Origin: an uncultured Microbacterium sp.
GTDB lineage: Bacteria > Actinomycetota > Actinomycetes > Actinomycetales > Microbacteriaceae
Reading direction: 5' to 3'
Length of the DNA stretch: 7,893 nt
NCBI GenBank assembly: GCA_937988695.1
Contig: CALKHM010000019.1
Location: 1 to 7,893, forward strand
The first letter of the stretch is position 1. The number at the start of each line of letters is the position of its first letter. The notes below the pieces were generated by a model. It saw nothing but the letters and a program-made list of their open reading frames with translations. It was not told the origin of the DNA and searched no databases. Below are positions 6,429 to 7,893 of this stretch, one piece after another. Position numbers and translations under genes: made by a program.

Positions 6429-7553
6429 TCAGCCCAGCACGCGCAGCGCCGCCAGCGCCAGCACGCGGGCGATGTCCAGCGCGCACTCCACCGCGTCGGG
6501 CGAGGCGAACTGCCGAGCACCGAGCGGGGTGTGGAAGGCCCAGCCGCCCGGCCGCCCCACCCCGATGAGGGCGGATGGGACGCGTCGGGAGATGTTGCCG
6601 AAATCGGTGGCGAACGGCAGCGCCGGAGGATCTGCCACGAAGTGCTTGCCGAGCGCCGCGAAGGCATCGGCGACCGCCGCCGTGACCGCGGCATCCGGGG
6701 CCACGCCCTGGACGAGCATCCCCTCCGTCCATTCGCCGCCGGCGTCGGCGCGCGTCGTCGCGGCCGTCGCGGCGATGTCCGCCTCGTTCGAGCCGAAGTA
6801 CAGCACGGTCGCGTCGAGCACGAGGCCGGTGCCCTCCTCCACGTCGCCGTCCAGCTCCACATGTTCGAGCATGAGCCGCGCCGGGTCGCTCTCCGAGGCG
6901 GCCTTCATGAGTCCCCGGAGCGCGCGCAGCGGCTCTTGAGGTCGATCCGCTCGCAGCGAGCGCGTCCCCGCGACGTGCAGGCGATCGCGCCGCATCCACA
7001 ACGATGCCAGGGAGACGGTGTCGATGAACTCCGGGTGCGCATACAGCGCGGCATCCATGTCGTCCCAGACACCGCGAGCCGCCGTGAGGGCCTTGCCGCC
7101 GCCGATCTGCCGAGTTCGCGGTGCGTGGATCTCGTCCGCCGGGCAGCCGACCACGACCACGCGTCCCGCCAGCTGTGTCCGCACCGCCGCCAGAGCGGAG
7201 GCGGCCGTCACGACCCCGGCGGCGATCGCGGGATGGCCGCAGGAGTGGACGGGACGCAGCGCACCGTCCGTGGTCACGGACGGCACGGCGTCGTACAGCA
7301 TCGCCAGCCCCACGGTCTTGCCCGCACGTGCACCGTCGAGGATGGCGCGAAACGCGGTGTCCATGCCGGCGATGCCGCGCTCCACGGCCAGGCCCGCCTC
7401 TTCGAGACGGGCGGCGAGGTGGGCGGATGTCTGCTGCTCCTCGTGGCCGAGCTCGGGATGCGCCTGGACGAAGCCCATGACCTCCTCGAGCGCGTCGCGC
7501 CGCATGTCGATCGCGGTGAGGACGTCCGCGTCCGGCGACGGGATGCCGCTCAT
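6429..7553 (-). CDS. M20-family metal-dependent amidohydrolase (AbgB/PM20D2-like)
   Basis: From ATG 7553 the protein has 374 residues; the frame stays open to another ATG at 7610 (393 residues). I prefer 7553 because it leaves about 30 residues before HPELG, normal for the family, while 7610 lacks a well-spaced ribosome-binding site. It should be a cytoplasmic two-metal hydrolase that cleaves an amide bond (N-acyl amino acid, dipeptide or aminobenzoyl-glutamate type). Visible ligands are Cys105 and His107 (HSCGHP), catalytic Asp140-Glu141 (GCPADE), His173 (YAHPEF) and His341 (WAFHTP); ATDFGNISRRVP near 316-327 is typical of the AbgB/PM20D2 branch. Oddities: CGHP replaces CGHD/CGHN. In the lid domain the usual G(K)(A)(A/S)H(A) block reads GTRSLRA, with Leu200 where relatives have His. 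The gene converges on the IclR gene and may belong to the same pathway. The family is secure; the substrate is unknown. Confidence 0.88.
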   Translation of the reverse strand: MSGIPSPDADVLTAIDMRRDALEEVMGFVQAHPELGHEEQQTSAHLAARLEEAGLAVERGIAGMDTAFRAILDGARAGKTVGLAMLYDAVPSVTTDGALRPVHSCGHPAIAAGVVTAASALAAVRTQLAGRVVVVGCPADEIHAPRTRQIGGGKALTAARGVWDDMDAALYAHPEFIDTVSLASLWMRRDRLHVAGTRSLRADRPQEPLRALRGLMKAASESDPARLMLEHVELDGDVEEGTGLVLDATVLYFGSNEADIAATAATTRADAGGEWTEGMLVQGVAPDAAVTAAVADAFAALGKHFVADPPALPFATDFGNISRRVPSALIGVGRPGGWAFHTPLGARQFASPDAVECALDIARVLALAALRVLG

Positions 7554-7591
7554 GCCGGCTGCTCGATCCGTGTCGCTGCGGACAGTGTCAT
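7550..7591 (-). CDS. Possible 13-residue leader peptide upstream of the amidohydrolase
   Basis: On the minus strand, ATG 7591 opens MTLSAATRIEQPA and stops at TGA 7552-7550. That stop overlaps the amidohydrolase ATG (7553-7551) as ATGA. A strong Shine-Dalgarno-like GGAGAAGG (7608-7601) lies 9 nt before it, better than the site at either candidate amidohydrolase start. This could be a short coupling ORF that delivers ribosomes to the amidohydrolase start. Equally, the purine run may just be coding sequence if the protein really starts at 7610. No attenuation structure or repeated regulatory codons are seen. Confidence 0.2.
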   Translation of the reverse strand: MTLSAATRIEQPA

Positions 7592-7613
7592 GTTCTCGGG
7601 CCTTCTCCATTGA

Positions 7614-7643
7614 TTATTACATTCCGAAAACTGATTATCACAA
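7614..7643 (-). promoter_or_regulatory. Putative promoter of the amidohydrolase gene with repeated TGATTAT half-sites
   Basis: Read on the minus strand, TTGTGA (7643-7638) and TAATAA (7619-7614) are separated by 18 bp, a plausible sigma-70-type pair. The surrounding segment 7611-7645 has only 9 G/C in 35 bases, in a window that is otherwise GC-rich. TGATTAT occurs twice (plus strand 7611-7617 and 7632-7638), exactly 21 bp apart, i.e. on the same helix face. The second copy is within the palindrome TGATTATCA (7632-7640). Transcription from this pair would begin near 7607, downstream of the ATG at 7610, which favours the later protein start. Regulator identity is unknown. Confidence 0.45.
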
Positions 7644-7647
7644 TAGC

Positions 7648-7662
7648 AAGGCGAGTCGCCTT
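7648..7662. terminator. 15-bp perfect palindrome, terminator or operator
   Basis: AAGGCGAGTCGCCTT at 7648-7662 is a perfect palindrome around one central base; as RNA it folds into a 6-bp stem with a 3-nt loop. On the minus strand it lies about 54 nt after the stop of the upstream NERD-type gene and is followed by a T-containing stretch (GCTATTGTG), so it could terminate that transcript. It also sits immediately upstream of the putative -35 of the amidohydrolase gene, a natural place for an activator or repressor site. Confidence 0.45.
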
Positions 7663-7683
7663 CGCACCAGTGCTCGTTCGTCT

Positions 7684-7697
7684 CGGCGGTTCCGCCG
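7684..7697. repeat. GC-rich inverted repeat downstream of the NERD-type gene
   Basis: CGGCGG and CCGCCG flank a TT centre (7684-7697). On the minus-strand transcript this makes a stable stem with a GAAC loop, 18 nt after the TAG at 7718-7716. No U-run follows. It may work with the palindrome at 7648-7662 as a tandem 3'-end structure, or be chance in GC-rich DNA. Confidence 0.3.
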
Positions 7698-7715
7698 GCG
7701 ATGTGGGCTCTGCGC

Positions 7716-7893
7716 CTATGCCGGTGGGAAGCGGGATGCCAGACGGGCATGGACGTCGGCGACGTCGATCGACAGCGCGGCGCCTTCCGACATCCGCCTG
7801 ACCAGCAGCCTCGGCCACAGCACCGCGATCTGGTTCACGGTGAAGGCGCCGCCGACGAGCGGCCAGTCTGCCTCCAGGAAGCACAGCACGCCG
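7716..7893 (-). CDS. C-terminal fragment of a probable NERD (nuclease-related) domain protein
   Basis: The gene runs off the right edge. The minus-strand frame is open from base 7892 and ends at TAG 7718-7716, giving 58 residues. There is no start codon in the window that would define it as a complete gene. The block VLCFLEADWPLVGGAFTV followed by VLWPRLLVRRM resembles the end of actinobacterial proteins with a NERD domain ('VLCF.EADWPL.GGSF...GV.VLWP..L'), which are predicted nuclease-like proteins of unknown cellular role. The remaining tail, to LASRFPPA, matches the final helix seen in such proteins. The match is from memory of the family's C-terminal pattern; the catalytic part lies outside the window, so activity cannot be judged. 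It is 105 bp or more upstream of the amidohydrolase on the same strand, with hairpins between, so probably a separate transcription unit. Confidence 0.6.
   Translation of the reverse strand, partial: GVLCFLEADWPLVGGAFTVNQIAVLWPRLLVRRMSEGAALSIDVADVHARLASRFPPA

Noticed and set aside
6531..7613. A 360-codon plus-strand frame opposite the amidohydrolase
   Set aside because: The minus strand carries intact M20 metal-binding motifs in order. The plus-strand product is Arg/Gly/His-rich without motifs.
7588..7884. A 98-codon minus-strand frame across the gap and the gene tail at the right edge
   Set aside because: Its translation is Arg-rich with no motifs, whereas the neighbouring frame gives the recognisable LEADWPLVGGAFTV signature and stops at 7716.
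1..7893. CRISPR arrays, tRNA/rRNA genes, insertion sequences, phage or toxin-antitoxin modules
   Set aside because: I found no spaced repeat array, cloverleaf, transposase, terminal repeats or small toxin-like gene pair on either strand.

Overview
The window is high-G+C, densely packed bacterial DNA. Codon use almost always ends in G/C, some starts are GTG, and the ribosome-binding sites are of the AGGA/GGAG type. Together with the protein types, this suggests an actinobacterium, most likely Microbacteriaceae (Microbacterium-like). That placement is an inference from style, not from a marker gene.

Plus-strand block (1-6414). The window opens inside a BMP/PnrA-family substrate-binding protein gene (3' part only). 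It is followed by the ATPase (two fused ABC domains) and two membrane permeases of the same importer. The ATPase/permease 1 and permease 1/permease 2 junctions overlap, so these are probably translationally coupled. Next comes a class V (fold type I) aminotransferase. It resembles pyridoxamine-pyruvate aminotransferase (PPAT, EC 2.6.1.30) more than ordinary alanine-glyoxylate or serine-glyoxylate enzymes. It keeps the bulky Glu that in PPAT blocks the phosphate of PLP, but has Gln where PPAT has one of two substrate-carboxylate arginines. An IclR-family regulator closes the block.

Minus-strand block (6429-7893). An M20-family metal-dependent amidohydrolase of the AbgB/PM20D2 type converges on the IclR gene; only 14 bp separate the two stop codons. 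It has all expected metal ligands but lacks the usual histidine of the lid/dimerisation domain. Upstream of it is a 105-bp gap holding two GC-rich palindromes and a strikingly AT-rich promoter-like segment. The window ends in the last 58 codons of a gene on the same strand that looks like the C-terminus of a NERD (nuclease-related) domain protein. That gene is probably unrelated to the catabolic cluster.

How the genes may work together: the BMP-type importer would bring in a small polar ligand (nucleosides are the classic ligands; riboflavin is a known one in spirochaetes). The aminotransferase and perhaps the amidohydrolase would process it, and IclR would sense the substrate or an intermediate. 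The PPAT-like active site makes a B6-vitamer (pyridoxamine/pyridoxal) or other amine substrate a testable idea. It is a hypothesis; no other known B6-degradation gene is visible here.
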